NCBI GenBank assembly: GCA_037074535.1
Contig: CM073465.1
Coordinates: 67,631,449-67,695,448, forward strand
Length of the DNA: 64,000 nt
Source of the DNA: Gleditsia sinensis
Lineage: Eukaryota; Streptophyta; Magnoliopsida; Fabales; Fabaceae
Direction of reading: 5' to 3'
Shown: positions 37,701 to 51,571 of the stretch, piece by piece
Numbering within the stretch: the first letter of the stretch is position 1
Layout: each line of letters begins with the position of its first letter
Notes under the pieces: model-generated
The model's database searches: none
What the model was told of the DNA's origin: nothing
Seen by the model: the letters and a program-made list of their open reading frames with translations, nothing else
Position numbers and translations under genes: made by a program

Positions 37701-40700
37701 ATATATATATTCGTTAAACTAATTAAGGTTGTACAAGTATTCTATTTTAGTTTTATACTAATATTGATAATTAATGCTAAAATAAGAGTGTTATACAGGT
37801 GAAATTCCATCATCTCTCTTCAACATTTCTTCTCTAGAAGAATTAAATCTAAGTGAAAACTCCTTCACAGGTATATACTTGATCAACCTATTTATTACTG
37901 TTACTACAACTATTATTTCTATTATAAGAAACTTTTTTTCTTCAGTAAAATTTCATTTATTTCACAATTAAATGAGTGGGTGTAAAGCAATGTGAGACTT
38001 AGTCAATTAGTAGAAAGAAAAAGGTAATAATATAGATAGTATGAGTATTAGAACCACGTGCAATTTACATTTCAAATTATTTAAATATTTTTAGATGGGA
38101 GGGCTTTCCATTTTAAATAGTTTAACATACATGAGAGTAAGGGAAAAGATTATTCTTAATTTTTTACGCTATTATATATGCTACTAAATTCTAACATGCA
38201 ACGTTAGGGGAATTAGAGATTGAAAGTTGGGGACTCTTCTGCAAATTTTCATCATTGTAGGAGCCTTTGATAATTGAGGTTAAGGAAAACATATAAACTC
38301 CTGAGAAGCAAATTCTTTGAGACCACCATGTAGAAATTTATAATAGTGAGGTAAAATAGTAAACTGGAACCGATGAGAAAGAAGATTGATCTACATGTAT
38401 AATTAATATAAAAGTAATAATATTAATTGAAAGAAGAGGATATACTAACTATAGAAAATAAATTTCTCTTTATTAAACTTGAAATATATTTAATGGTCTC
38501 AAATCAAAATGTGTTAAAATTTGAAAACAAATTCAAGAAAAAGAGATTATATATATATATATATATATAAACTGTTTCTACTTTATTTTACTGAAATGCG
38601 TTCCTACAAATGAAGCGCCCTTTTAGAGAAAACTTCTTATACTTTGGAAATCATTGAACTTTATTTGTTGTCATAGATAATATATTTTCAGTACATATAT
38701 TCCGTATATATATTTACGAAGAGTTTGCATTTCTATACTACTAATGAGACTCCTAATCTATTTAAGAAACTAAAAACAGAAAATTCAAAAAAATAAACAT
38801 CAAGCATATTTTACGGGACTTGTAACTTCATGCAAATTAAACTTTATGACTGTTTGAAGTTTGGATTGTGTATTTGCTAGTAAGGAGTGGGATGCAAGGA
38901 TATGAAATCTTTAACATCAAGCATATTTTAATTTTAAATATTAAAATTGGTGCTACGTGAGTTATTAATTTATTGATTTATTTATTTATCATATAAGTTG
39001 AAAGTTTAAAGCTAACTTTTTCAGCTCATTACAATTTTGTAATAATATCTTCTTTGTCTAACTAAAATGAAAACGATTGTTAAAAGGAATTAGTTCTTTT
39101 TGTTATATATTCTTTCATAAAAGAAAATTTTACAAAAGTAATTTTAAGTTATTGAGATCTAATATTTTATTCTAATAGGAAAGGACGTTAAAACAAAGTT
39201 TACTACATGTCATATATTTATAAGTAAGTATAGAGTATTGAAAACAGTGATGTTAATTCTATAAATTTAAAATTATATTAAATTTAATTTTTTTATATAC
39301 ACTATGAAATAGTTTGCTGTTTATTTTAATTTTACAAATAATATTGAATGGATTATATAATTAATTGATTTTAATTTTTTGATATAGTAAAAAATTATTT
39401 AACTAGTATAATAATTTAATGACTATAATTGTAAAAAATGAACATTAATTGAAAAAAAATTGATGAAAAGTTAATACAAATTCAGTTTTTACCAAAATTG
39501 TAGTTACAGTAAATAAAAAATAACTAGAGTAATAAAATTATAATATATTAAAATTTGAGTTATATTAAAGATAATGTTTACATGAAAATATATTCTTATT
39601 TTATAATATATAAACATATTATATTATGTATTTATATAATGCATGATATCTTTATTGTTTTATTCTTATTTTAGCTTTAGTTAGTTATGTAGAGTAATAA
39701 AATTTTCAAGATTGGTTCAATAATTAATGAATTTTAAATTACACTCAAATTTATTTATTTCTTCATTTATTATATAACTGGGGGCTCATTGACAGCTTTA
39801 GAGTAATTTACAACCTTACAGTAATATCTTCTTCGTCTAACTAAAATGAAAAGAGCAATAGAGAATGTAAAAAGAAATTAATTTTTTTATAATATGTTAT
39901 TTTATAAAACAATCATTTTAGTAATTAAGATTCAATTATTCATTTTTATACAAAAATATGTTAAAATAGAAAGTCTCCGAATTTTGTACAACTTGTTAAA
40001 TATTTGAAAGTCAATAGGACGAAAAACAGTGATGCTACTCAAAAAATTGAAAGATATATAAAAGATCATTTTCCAAATACATTAGGAAATTGTTTACTGT
40101 TGATCGGATTAATAATTTTATAAATAATATTCAATAGTTCATAAAATTATTTTATTTTAATTTATTGCCCAGTATATTAAATGATTATTTACTAAAATAA
40201 TATTGTAGTTCTCATAATTGAAAAAAGTGAAAGTTGGTTAAATCAAATTATTTATGACAGTATAATAGAAATTCATTTTGTACAAAAATTGGACTCAATA
40301 GTGAATGAAAAGAAGCCCTAAAAGATTGCGTCGGATTGGTGCTTGAACAAAATGATATTATATAGAACTATTTTATTAATTTTGATACAACTATTTATGA
40401 ATTGTAGATCGGAGTGTACTTTTATTAAATAAATATTAAAATAAGTTCTAATACAAATATTATATTTTAATAAATAGTGAAAAATAAAAAATTTGTAAAA
40501 GGATTGAACATGAAATAGTAAGTTATAATGAAATCGCAAGATATTGAAAATAACTAATTACAATGTATTATTTTAAAACTACATAGTTTTTAAATATAAA
40601 GAAAATATTAGAATATACATAATATATAACTCAAATACCAAATTAAAATATATTATACTAAAGTTACTTCGTTTTTCTTTTTTCTTTTTTTATTTACTTT

Positions 40701-43700
40701 GCTTGAATAAACTAGACATTATTGTGGAACCAAGTTAGCTGGAGAATGACTATTAAAGGACTTTCTGCGAAGAGTTTCTTTTTGAGTTTCTTTTCCTCCA
40801 CTTTTTCATTCCTTGTGATTTCTTTGCATTTTTAGCCAACTTTCCTCAGCCTTTTTTGAATGGGTTATCCAAAGCTAAGTGGTAGATACAAAGCGTTTTA
40901 GCATACCAACTATACGAGGTCCCAAATCCCAACCAGTTTGCATATATCATCTATTAGTACTAGTAATGAAAACAGCCATTATGGGGAACCCAAAATTAAA
41001 CCATTCCAAGGATGCCATTAAACCATTCCAAGGATGCCATCAGTTACCCAAAAACAGTTTTCCTTTCTCCTGAATGCATTTTTTTCTAAAAGCTGCGAAA
41101 CCTCGTTTAAAAGAGTGATAGATTCAGGATTTTTGTCATTATTGAGTCATTTTTCCTAAGACATTGATATTGCAAATCAGTGTAAAAAAATAAACACATT
41201 CAAAAGAGTGAAAGAGAAATCCTCTAAAATACAATTAATGATAAAAAAATATAATGAAATACAAAAATAAGGTATTTTTATGATACTAACGAGACTCCTA
41301 ATCAAACAAGGAAACATAATTAAAGTAGGAAACTAAAAACAAAAAATTAAAAAAAAATACACAACAGTGCCAAAACGGTAGATTTTGAGCCTTGAAATAG
41401 CCTTGAATGTGTTCCATAGGTTAAGACAGTATTGGGTTCAAAAAAACTTGTGATTCATATCTTAAAAACTTGTTTGTCCAAAAAAAAAAAATCTTAAGAA
41501 CTTATAACTTTACTCACATCAAAAGTTATGACTATTTGAAGTTTGGTTTCTGCATTTGAGAGTAAAGAGTAGCATGGTGGGGTATGAAATATTTGATATC
41601 AAACATACTTCAAATTTAAATATTAAAATTGATAAAGGCTTAGTAGTTGTTATTGTTAGTAAGATGTGAACTATTAACTTATTTATTTATTATACAAGTT
41701 GAATAAAGGTTAAAGCTAAGCGGTCACCCCATTTACAATTTTGGATTTTTCGATAATATCTTCTTTATCTAACTGTAATATATATATTATTTAATAAAAT
41801 AACATTTATAAATGTTAAATTAAAATTTTATTTATGGGAAAATACATACAATTGAAAAAGTGATGCTAATACTATAAATTTAAATTATATTAATGATTAT
41901 TTTTTATATACATTATGAAATAGTTCACTGTTTATTTTAATTTTACAAATAATATTGAATTGATCATATAATTAATTTATTTTAATTTTTTGGTATGCTA
42001 AAAAATTATTTAAATAAAATAATAATTTAATGATTATAATTGTAAAAAAATGAGCATTAATTTAAAAAAACTATTGATCAAAATTAATAAAAAATCGTTT
42101 TTTAATAAAATTTTAAGTTATAGTAAATAAAAAATATATAAGTAGAATAATAAAATTATAATATATTAAAATTGAATCTATATTAAAGATAGTGCTTATA
42201 TTCTATTATATTCTTATTTTTTATAATTTGAGTTGGCTCAAGTGACCCCTTCGAAAGAAAAGTGACGTGGGTTTAAGTCTTGAATCTGTTAAAAAAAAAA
42301 AAAATTCTAACATCAAATTATATGTTTGAATAAAATTGATATGTTTTAATAAAATTCCATCGATAATTATCACATGTCAACGTGTGAATGTAAATCAATG
42401 CGAGAACTGTGTTATGTGAATGTGTGTATACATCCTTAAATGAGTTTAAACTTTTGATGCACAAAATTAAGAGCTACACTCACAAGTCACAAGCTGTTCC
42501 ATAAGTTCCTATTGATTAATATAATTTAAAAAATTGAATCCTGATTTAAACTTTAGGATGTAATATGTATAAATGCAGTATTTTAAAATGCAGTTTTGAT
42601 AAGTTTGGAAATCTCATCTCAAGAGAGAGCATTATTGAACAACAATACATTTAAAATTACAACCGTTTGATGGTTGATTATATATAAAAATTATAGTTTT
42701 GATTGTTACTTATAAAGCATTTTGGCAAGCCAAATTATAGGAGATATTAATTATTTTTTTAATTTCTTAGGGACAGCTGGAACACGGCTAGTTATTGTCC
42801 TTTTTGTGATGCGTGTGAAGGAACAACTAATTAGCTGTTGAATTCCAACCAATTCCTTAACCTATTGCACAAAATAAAATATAAATATTAGATATTAATA
42901 AGTAAATATTTTATATGAACACATTTGAAATAATAAAAAATATGTGTTGAAAATTCATATTATAGCATTTTTTGTCTATAGACGATAGTAAGAATAAAGC
43001 CCCAAAGTGTTTTGCTTATCCAAAGTCCCACAACAATCTGAGTCTTTCCTTCTTCTTGGCTTGCTTGGATCTTTCCTTAAAATTTTGGGGGCCCCAGTGC
43101 GCTTGTAAATCTTCTCATAAGGATTCCCATAGGAAGCCTAGGTTTTGTCCTCTTCTGTGCACATCGGATGTCAAATCCTTTAGGTGATAGACGACGTTTT
43201 TGTGTCAATTCATTTTTTAATTTATTTATACTTAATAATTAAAATATTTTAAAAAACATGATTTATATAACTATTGTGACTAAAAAAAATTGAACTGATA
43301 GTTATTTTATCACTCAATAACTGAATTGTTTATTTTTAAGTTTAAAAATTGAGGTATAGAATTTTAAGGGATAAAAGAAAAAGCTTTATTGAATGAGTTT
43401 TTATTTTTTATTTTTTATTACCAAATTAAAGTCACTATATTGTTGCAAACAAATGTATAATAATATATTAAAAGATTCAAAAAATGATAAAAATGATAAA
43501 TAAAAAAATATAAATTGTTTTTTGTTTAGAATACTTGATTATTCATACATGTGAAGTACGCAAAAAGCTTCCAATACGATGGAAATCATTGGATATTTGT
43601 CTTCATGGCTTTTTGAAGTCTTTTATAGTTTTAAAATACTTCTTGACTATTGGAGATGCTCATAAATATTTCAAATTGTAATTATGTCCATTTTGAATGA

Positions 43701-46700
43701 ATTTAGCCTTCTGCTGATTTTCAATTAACTAAAAAGTTTTAAATTAACTAAAAACTGAAAACTTGCTTTGTATAGCTTCATCTTCTCACAATCTCATATA
43801 GCGACTTATACAATATTAGATATTAGCATTAATGATAACTATGTAATATTACCAAAATACCTTTCCATTCTATGATATGCCATTTTGTCATTCCCTTTAT
43901 GAAAAATATATTTTGATAATTTCTTATAACTATCAATTAAGTTAGAGAAAAATACTCTTATGTATTTTTATATTACTTTTATCATATGACATTTTCTTAA
44001 ATTTTTAAAATATACACATCTCCTCTAAAATTAAAAGATATATTACAATTAAATTTATTTTTAATATTTTTTAAATTGACTATTATCTCACTGGTTTTTA
44101 TATTATAATTAATGTTTTTTAAATACCCTCGTTCACGAGCATCCTTTTCCTTTCTTTCGTGTTCGTTCCTCTGCTTCAATGTTCACGAGCTGCTTCATCT
44201 TTTTATGCTCTGTTTTTCAATCGTTCTATTTCATACAACAAAATGCCCAGGAGTTCTTCCCTTTCCCGTTCTGCGTCTGCTTTGGTGTTATCATTCTCTT
44301 CCTCTGTTTCTACCTCTGTTTTTGCATTGCTGTCCTCCGCCTTTCTACTCACAAGCCAATGCTTTTCCGTCTGCATTCCTCTACTTCTGTTCGTCTGTTT
44401 TGTTCTGTACTATAGCATTTCCAACTTCACGTTTTGATTCCTCTGCTTGTCGTCCCTCTCTCTGCTTCTACTATGCGTCACCACTATTTTTTGCCTTTAC
44501 CCCCTAGCTACTTCTCATTCTTTCTGTCGCTTTCTAGCTGCTACGTTTTGTTTCTTCTCTGTTCCTAACAGTTTTGTTCTCTCTCTGCATAAGCTCTGAT
44601 GCCACTGTTGCAAAATTAAGAATACTTTACGTTTCATTACTTTTCTCCTTATCTCTACAACAGTCCATGGGTCCGTGGTTGCAAAATGATGGTGCTAAGC
44701 CCAGTGGTCCAACTGTGCATGGGTGCTGAGTGTTGCAGAGTTGAAAGCGGCATGCGCACAGTTGAGGACATTGCGAAGATTTCAAAAAATAAAAATAATT
44801 TTTTTTTAATTAAAATATTTGTTTTGGAATATTGAGTGAAATGGATTATTTTTAAAATAAAATAGAAGGGAGGAATGTATAATAAAATAAATATACATGA
44901 GAGAAAAGAATATTTTTTTCTAAAGTTAATGTTTAATTTAAATGATAATAGATAAGATGCATTAAAAGCTAATTACAAAAATTAATTAGGGAAGAAATTA
45001 GAAATAATGTTCGAAGTCAATGTAATATTTCTTTTTTCTTTTTGAAAAAAATTAAATTAAATTTGTATTAGCAAGATGCATGATTTCTAATTATTTGATT
45101 GAGTTTTTCCATCATTTTTTTGGTTAGCGTCAGAGACAATTGTGTGACTAACAAATTTTTGTGAAGTACTCATACTTTGGACATTCAACTCTTGCTTTGA
45201 GATCGTGAAATCCTCCTTGTTTGTCTTCTATTAAAAGATCATTGACTGTCTACAAAAAGAAAACCAAATCGAGTGAGCATAGACCATTTAATTTGAAATA
45301 AATAAGGTTAATAAACATGTCTTTATATGTCATTTTAATCAATTAAATCCAAATTTAAATAAGCAATATTAATCAAATAATTAGAATTTTAATTAGGTGA
45401 TTTTATATATTTTGTACTTTTATGTTTGTAATTAATCGACATTCACAAAAGCATAATGAAACCTTTGGGGCTAACAATATATGCAACAATGAAGTAATTG
45501 ATGGTCAAGATAAAAAAAAAACTAGAGGATTAGACTGTATAATAAGAAAGGAGAATATGAATTTACTATCTATACAATAAAGAACCATAAGAGTGAAGCA
45601 CAAATACTATCATGATATCATCCAAAATGTCCTGGAAGCTTGTAAATCAGTTCGTAGTGTTCATATGCTCATGGTGCCTTGAGATTCGATCAGATTTGCT
45701 CAAATGTTTATTTGGACAAAACTATTAGTGATAGTGGCTAATGTACTTTGTTTGGAAGCTATTTAACACCAAGCCTATGTATTCTCTTCAAGCCTTCCTC
45801 AGTTCCTCCTTGTGTTTTCCACAAAAAGAACAACTCAAAACAATTTCTAAGCTTTTAGAACTCCTACACCTCCAAGCCAAATTTTCTGTCACTACAAAGG
45901 GATTTTACACCTTAAAAAAAATTACTATCACAGCGGAGGATGTTTTATTACAATTTTTGTTTTTTCTCAGAAAAGTTTGTGCAGGTAGACACAAGTTCCC
46001 TAAAACAATAGCTTTAGGAAATTTGGTTTTGATAAGAAATATATTAGTTAAAGGTTACATACACACACACATACATATACATACATATATATGCTAAATA
46101 TTAGTGTTATACAGGTGAAATTCCATCATCTCTTTTCAGCATTCCTCCATTGAGAAAAATTGATCTATCAACAAACCATTTACAAGGTAATCTCCCAAGA
46201 TCAATTGACAACTGGACATTGCTGGAAGAATTGTATCTCAATATAAACTTATTCACAGGTATGCCTGATCTACCCATCTATTATTAGTTTGTTTTAATTA
46301 AAAGAAGTACTTTTATGCTTTAACAAAAATTTATTTATTAGTTACGTGACTGGTGTAAACAGAGCAATATTATCTGAGAGATAAAAAGTCTTAAGTGACA
46401 AAGAAAGGCAATGAAGCAATCTTGTGTTATCATTTTAGACTTTTGAATCAACATGAGATACACACACACACACATGGAAGCTGACAAACAATTATATATT
46501 TAAATTCTATCTTCACCTTCCATGCAATATATAGGTGAAATATTAAAAAAAATTGCAATTTTGATAGTTTCCGCATATTTTTCACACGGTGGGCACGTCT
46601 CTTCTGCACTCATATAACGATTTGTAAGAAGGTGATTTGCCTATAAGCCAAGATAAAAATTAGATTCAGCCCATGAATCCTTCAAATTTCATTCCGAAAA

Positions 46701-49700
46701 TTAATTAAGTTAAAAAATAGGCGTTATAAGTAATGTTTAATTCTTTAAAAATTACTGGTCAGTTTACATCAAGGAACTAAATTTCCTTTCTTTTCCATCG
46801 AAACGACCGAAACGTTTCCATTTCTTGAGTCACCGATACGAAACAGAGTTATCGAAACGAAACGAAGTGTTTGTTAAGAAATTATGCTATTTCAATTAAA
46901 ATTACTGTGTTTCGAAATGTTTCGATAGAAATACTCTTGTTTCAATGGAAATACTCTTATTTCGAGTTGTTTCGATAGAAATACTTTTATTTCGAATTAT
47001 TTAGATGGAAATACTCTTGTTTCGAATTATTTCGATGGAAATACTCTTGTTTCGAGTTGTTTCAATGGAAAAGTACTAAATTAATTTAAAAAATAAAAAA
47101 TTGACAATTTAAAAGTAGATGAAAATAGTATTATATCACATCCAACACCAAGTTATTTTCTTTCACAAGTCACAACATCTTTATTAACTTCATACTCTCC
47201 CCATTTGTTCTCATGACATTATTTTCCTTCATTATCTTTATTTTAAAGAGGAAACTACAAAAATAATGTAAAGAGAGATTGAAAGGCAAAGAGAGAAAAA
47301 TATACTTAAAGATAAAGATAGAATCATGGTCGACAAAGAAAGAGACTTAAATATAAATGTCACGAAAGAGTTAAGAAGAAGATGGAGAGATAGATGCAAG
47401 AGAGAGATTATTGTTAAATGCTGTTAGGATTTGAATTGAAGTCCCTACTGCAGTAATATATTTACTTACTATTCAATTATAGACATTAATTCGAATTAAT
47501 TTTAATATAATTTTATATATCTATATCATTAATATTATGTTAAAAATTTTTAAAATTAAAAAAAAATATTATTTGAAAATATTTGAAACGTTTCTTAAAA
47601 AATTTTCCGTTTCTTCGAAATTTCCGAAACGTTTCGAAATGTTTCCGTTTCTGAAGTCACCGAAACGGTACCTCGAAACGAAATTTAGTACCTTGGTTTA
47701 CATATTATCATACTCCTTATCTAAGAGTGTGACTTGCTCGTGACCCCATACACTTGACTAAAATGACGCAAGACTCAAAAGTGTTCATAGCTTTAAAAGA
47801 AAGCTTGAAACTTAATTAAGAACATATATGTGTATTCTCACAAAAATTTGATAAAGTTTTCCCATAAAGTTGGCCACCCTCAAATTTGGATAGATAAACC
47901 ACATTCAATTAAAAAAGCAGCTCTACTCCACATAAAACAAAATATATACAGGAGATTTACAAAACTTATAGACACTACAGTTACAAAAACTATCACATAG
48001 ACCCACAACACAAACTCTATTGTGACTACAAGCACATCCATGACCTCAAGCTTGTTTCTCCAAGAGTACCCTGTCATGGCTTGATTGACGAGCTCATGGT
48101 GTGAGAGGTAAATTCTAACCTATACTTGGATTTAAAAACATTAAGAGAGGGATAACTTAATTACTTGGACTCAATGAATAGAAAATACATCAAAAGGATA
48201 TTAGGACAACATCCATTAAATAAGCCATACATGTAATTATGTATTTTTACATATATTCTAATTTTACTTCACCATCTCTAGAAGTAGAGAATAATAAAAC
48301 TTTCATTATACAATTGCCATAACAATAACCATTCATAGTCACTATGATTGGTTCTTGAATAAGAATTCAGTGTATTTTCAACAAAGTAAAGAATTACAGA
48401 GAATAACCCTTCCCTAGAGCCAAGCTCCTACAGCATACCCTCCTCTTGGTATCATGTCCTTTCCCTCTCTAACAATTATTACTCTTCAGAATGCCTCTCC
48501 ACTCTACCCATCACCCCTACTATACTGCTCCACTACTAACTGACTAATTGGCCAATGACCCTTTTGCCCACACTCTCTTATTCCTCCTCTCATAGACCCT
48601 CCAGACTTTAGGCTGACTGTCGTGGCCCAACATATGTTCCCCAGCCCCATGGTCATGCTCATTCCTAACAATACTCCCTGCTGGATCAGCAGCCTTGTCC
48701 TCATTCTGTCTCTATCAAATATGTACAAAGCATACATATATTTCACATTATATATATTTCTCAAGATCACAAGTAACTAGATAAATCACAAATTTCAAGA
48801 CTTTCGAGTTACATTTCATAATAATATATAATATTTAAGACCGTGATCACTATATAAATTTCAAGTACTAAAACTATCAAGACACAATTCACTAAGTCAC
48901 ATTTGATCCTTTAGTTTATCGAGCACACAATCAAACTTAAATATATCCAAAATATTTGTTAACAAACAACATATATAATTACTTATAAGTTACAACTAGT
49001 AGCCAGATACTATTTTCCACTCACTGATTTGATGAGTTGCCGCTTATGGCACTAACTGACCGGGTCCAATATTGCAATCCAAAGCCAAAAAACATAATCT
49101 AGGGTTCATTTAAAATTTTGTGAAATACTTATTTGTAAACTCAAAGGGAATTTTGGTATTACAAAATCGTAAGTTTGGGAGTTAACACAATTAGAAACAT
49201 TGTTTAGGCATTTTGCCAAACACTTGGTATGCATACTAGATTTCAAATTTGATTATATAATTTGAGAAGAAAAAAAATAGTGTGGAACTTCAGGTAACTA
49301 GAAATTCAAAGATTGTATTAGAGATTTCACCAAAAAAAAAAGATGCTAGAAAAAGCAAACCTTGAAAGTTTCAAAGAAGAATTCTGCAAAATATGAATTC
49401 CTCCATGTATTTAGGGAACAAATCTGTGTTATTTTATACAACACCATGAAATCCTAATTACTGATGCTTCAAATGAATTCGTTAAGCCTCAAATAACTTT
49501 AATCATAGTCTATCTATAGACTATGTTAAAGAAAATCACCTGAAGTTGCCAAAACTCATATTTCTTGAAGGAGGTTCTTCTAAGGACGCGCTATTGTACG
49601 TAGCTGGTGATTTCACGCGGTGTTTAGCCGCTACAGGTACTGGACGACAGTGGTTATTGGCCGAAGAAGGGTGGCTTCATAGTGGGTGACGATGGGCAAA

Positions 49701-51517
49701 GGTGAACTGTGGGTTGGCGGAAAACTGTTACGTTAGGACACTCAAGAACAGAGGAGCTCAGGATTTGGCTTCTTTGGTCAGACCATGTGTTTTCTCCTAT
49801 TTAAGGAGGAGGTTGACAGTTAAAAAAAAAAAAAATTTCTCTAAATGCTTCCGGTCACTAGTTTTGATTATTATTATTAGGGTAAAATTTTAGTTCAATA
49901 TATTAGGTTTACAGTAAAATTTAATCTAATTCTTAAAATTATTTTGAGTTTAAATACATCCTTGAAATTTTTTAAACTTTTCTTTTTAATCTCTAGAATT
50001 AACTCTATCAAGAAAAATTTACAAAAAATATTGACTTATATATAGGTGGCATTCATTTGGTTAAATTACCTATGTAAGTAGTTGATTAATTAAAAAAATT
50101 TCTATCTTCAAAACGAAGGCATTTGACCATTACACCTAAGTTGATACAGTCAAAACCCACAGCTAAAGGAGGAATCGCCAAGTGTCGTAGGTTCAAATTG
50201 ATAGAAATTTTTTTGACTTAGTTAACTATTTGGATAAATAATTTAATAATTTAAATGTCATGTGCATCTAAATTAGCATTTTTTGTTAATTTTTTTTTAT
50301 AGAGCTAGTCCTAAAAATTAAAAAAGGTTGTTAAGACTTTTGTATTTCTTTAATTTTTTTTATTCATTAATGTATATATACCCTTTTTGTGTTTGCATAT
50401 TTATCATTTTCATTATTATTTTATTATTAACAAGGAAATAGGATAAAACCACATAATCTGAATATTTTACAATAGTTACTATTCTCACTTTTACTGTTCT
50501 CATCATATTAATTCTTAATCTTTTTCTTTTCTTATCTCCAAGGAGATCTAATGACAACAATATACATAAAAAATTTAACTTTGCCTAATACAAATATTTA
50601 TATATTTTTGATAGGGTAAAATACACATTGCCACCCTAATCTATTGCTTCAATTGTACTTTTCTCCTTATCCTCCTTTATCTTTGTTTTTTTTTTTTCAA
50701 TTTACCATCCACCAGCGCAAAACCTGAATAAAATACCAAAATTATCCTGATCAAAAAATATAAATAATATTTTTTTAAGAAAATAATAATTATCCTTTTT
50801 AAAAAAATCAAAAATTAAGAAATTTATATTTTTTTTAAAAAAAAATCATTTACATAAACGTATATTTCCTTTATCTGCCTCTATTTACGCACAGTTTTCT
50901 TCTTCTTCTTTCGCGACCTGGGCTTTGGTTTTCGAAGCTCCACCCACCACTGGCAAGCGACCTCACTGTGGGTAGCGCACTGTGCCTTGGCCGACGTCAA
51001 CGCGAGCATCTGAATAGCATCTAACAACCACCATTTTTCCCCCATCTTCTGCTATTCCACGGGTTTCTCTTGAACCTAGTAGCGTAATTTTGGCCACCAT
51101 CGGAGTAGCCACCACGAGCAACCCAACGCAAACAGGTCACCGGCGAAGACACCTCCTTTGCGAGCAGCTCCATCTCGAAGCCACATTCTGATTGAGCCAT
51201 TATTGGACTCTTAAGTGAAAGGTAAATATTTTCTGATCAGACCATTGATGACCCTGATCAGCATATGCAAGAGTATGAGCTAAACAGTTTGTTGCTTCTT
51301 GAATTGATTGTGGTGGGTGGAGCGTCGAAGACCAGAGACCAGATCTTGCAGATTGTCACGGCCCCAAATGATGGAACACATGACCGGCACGACATAAGAG
51401 TTTCCCCCTAGCCGCAAGCCTAACACATAGCATGCACAAACATCCAGCACACAATCCAGAGTACATAATAAATATAACTGGCCACATATGCCACATCCAA
51501 TATCAGAAAATACTGTA

Positions 51518-51571
<54 letters not shown>

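Larger units (their letters stand above)
36070..38700 (+). repeat. Two-exon module, copy 3 (contains exons 5, 6 and 7)
   Basis: Aligns with 30360-32720. The first exon of this copy has been duplicated again (36578-37050). Confidence 0.75.
37871..46114 (+). other. Intron 7 (8.2 kb)
   Basis: Contains duplicated intron blocks (38870-40760 and 41560-42200, related to 29190-30560), a SINE-like piece at 42228 and a retroelement-bearing block at 43830-45240. A short open frame at 42972-43187 is unassigned. No further LRR exon was recognised. Confidence 0.55.

Noticed and set aside
44112..44507. Overlapping open frames rich in Ser, Phe and Cys (also at 56001-56554)
   Set aside because: They occupy the C/T-rich leader of a duplicated retroelement relic and occur in three frames at once. 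This reflects composition, not coding.
45741..46097. 118-codon frame upstream of exon 8 as an extra exon
   Set aside because: It has no LRR pattern, and the phase and acceptor for exon 8 are well defined at 46113-46115.
50161..50205. Possible tRNA-like sequence (gtaggttcaaat)
   Set aside because: No A box at the right distance and no cloverleaf arms. It lies within a foldback element.
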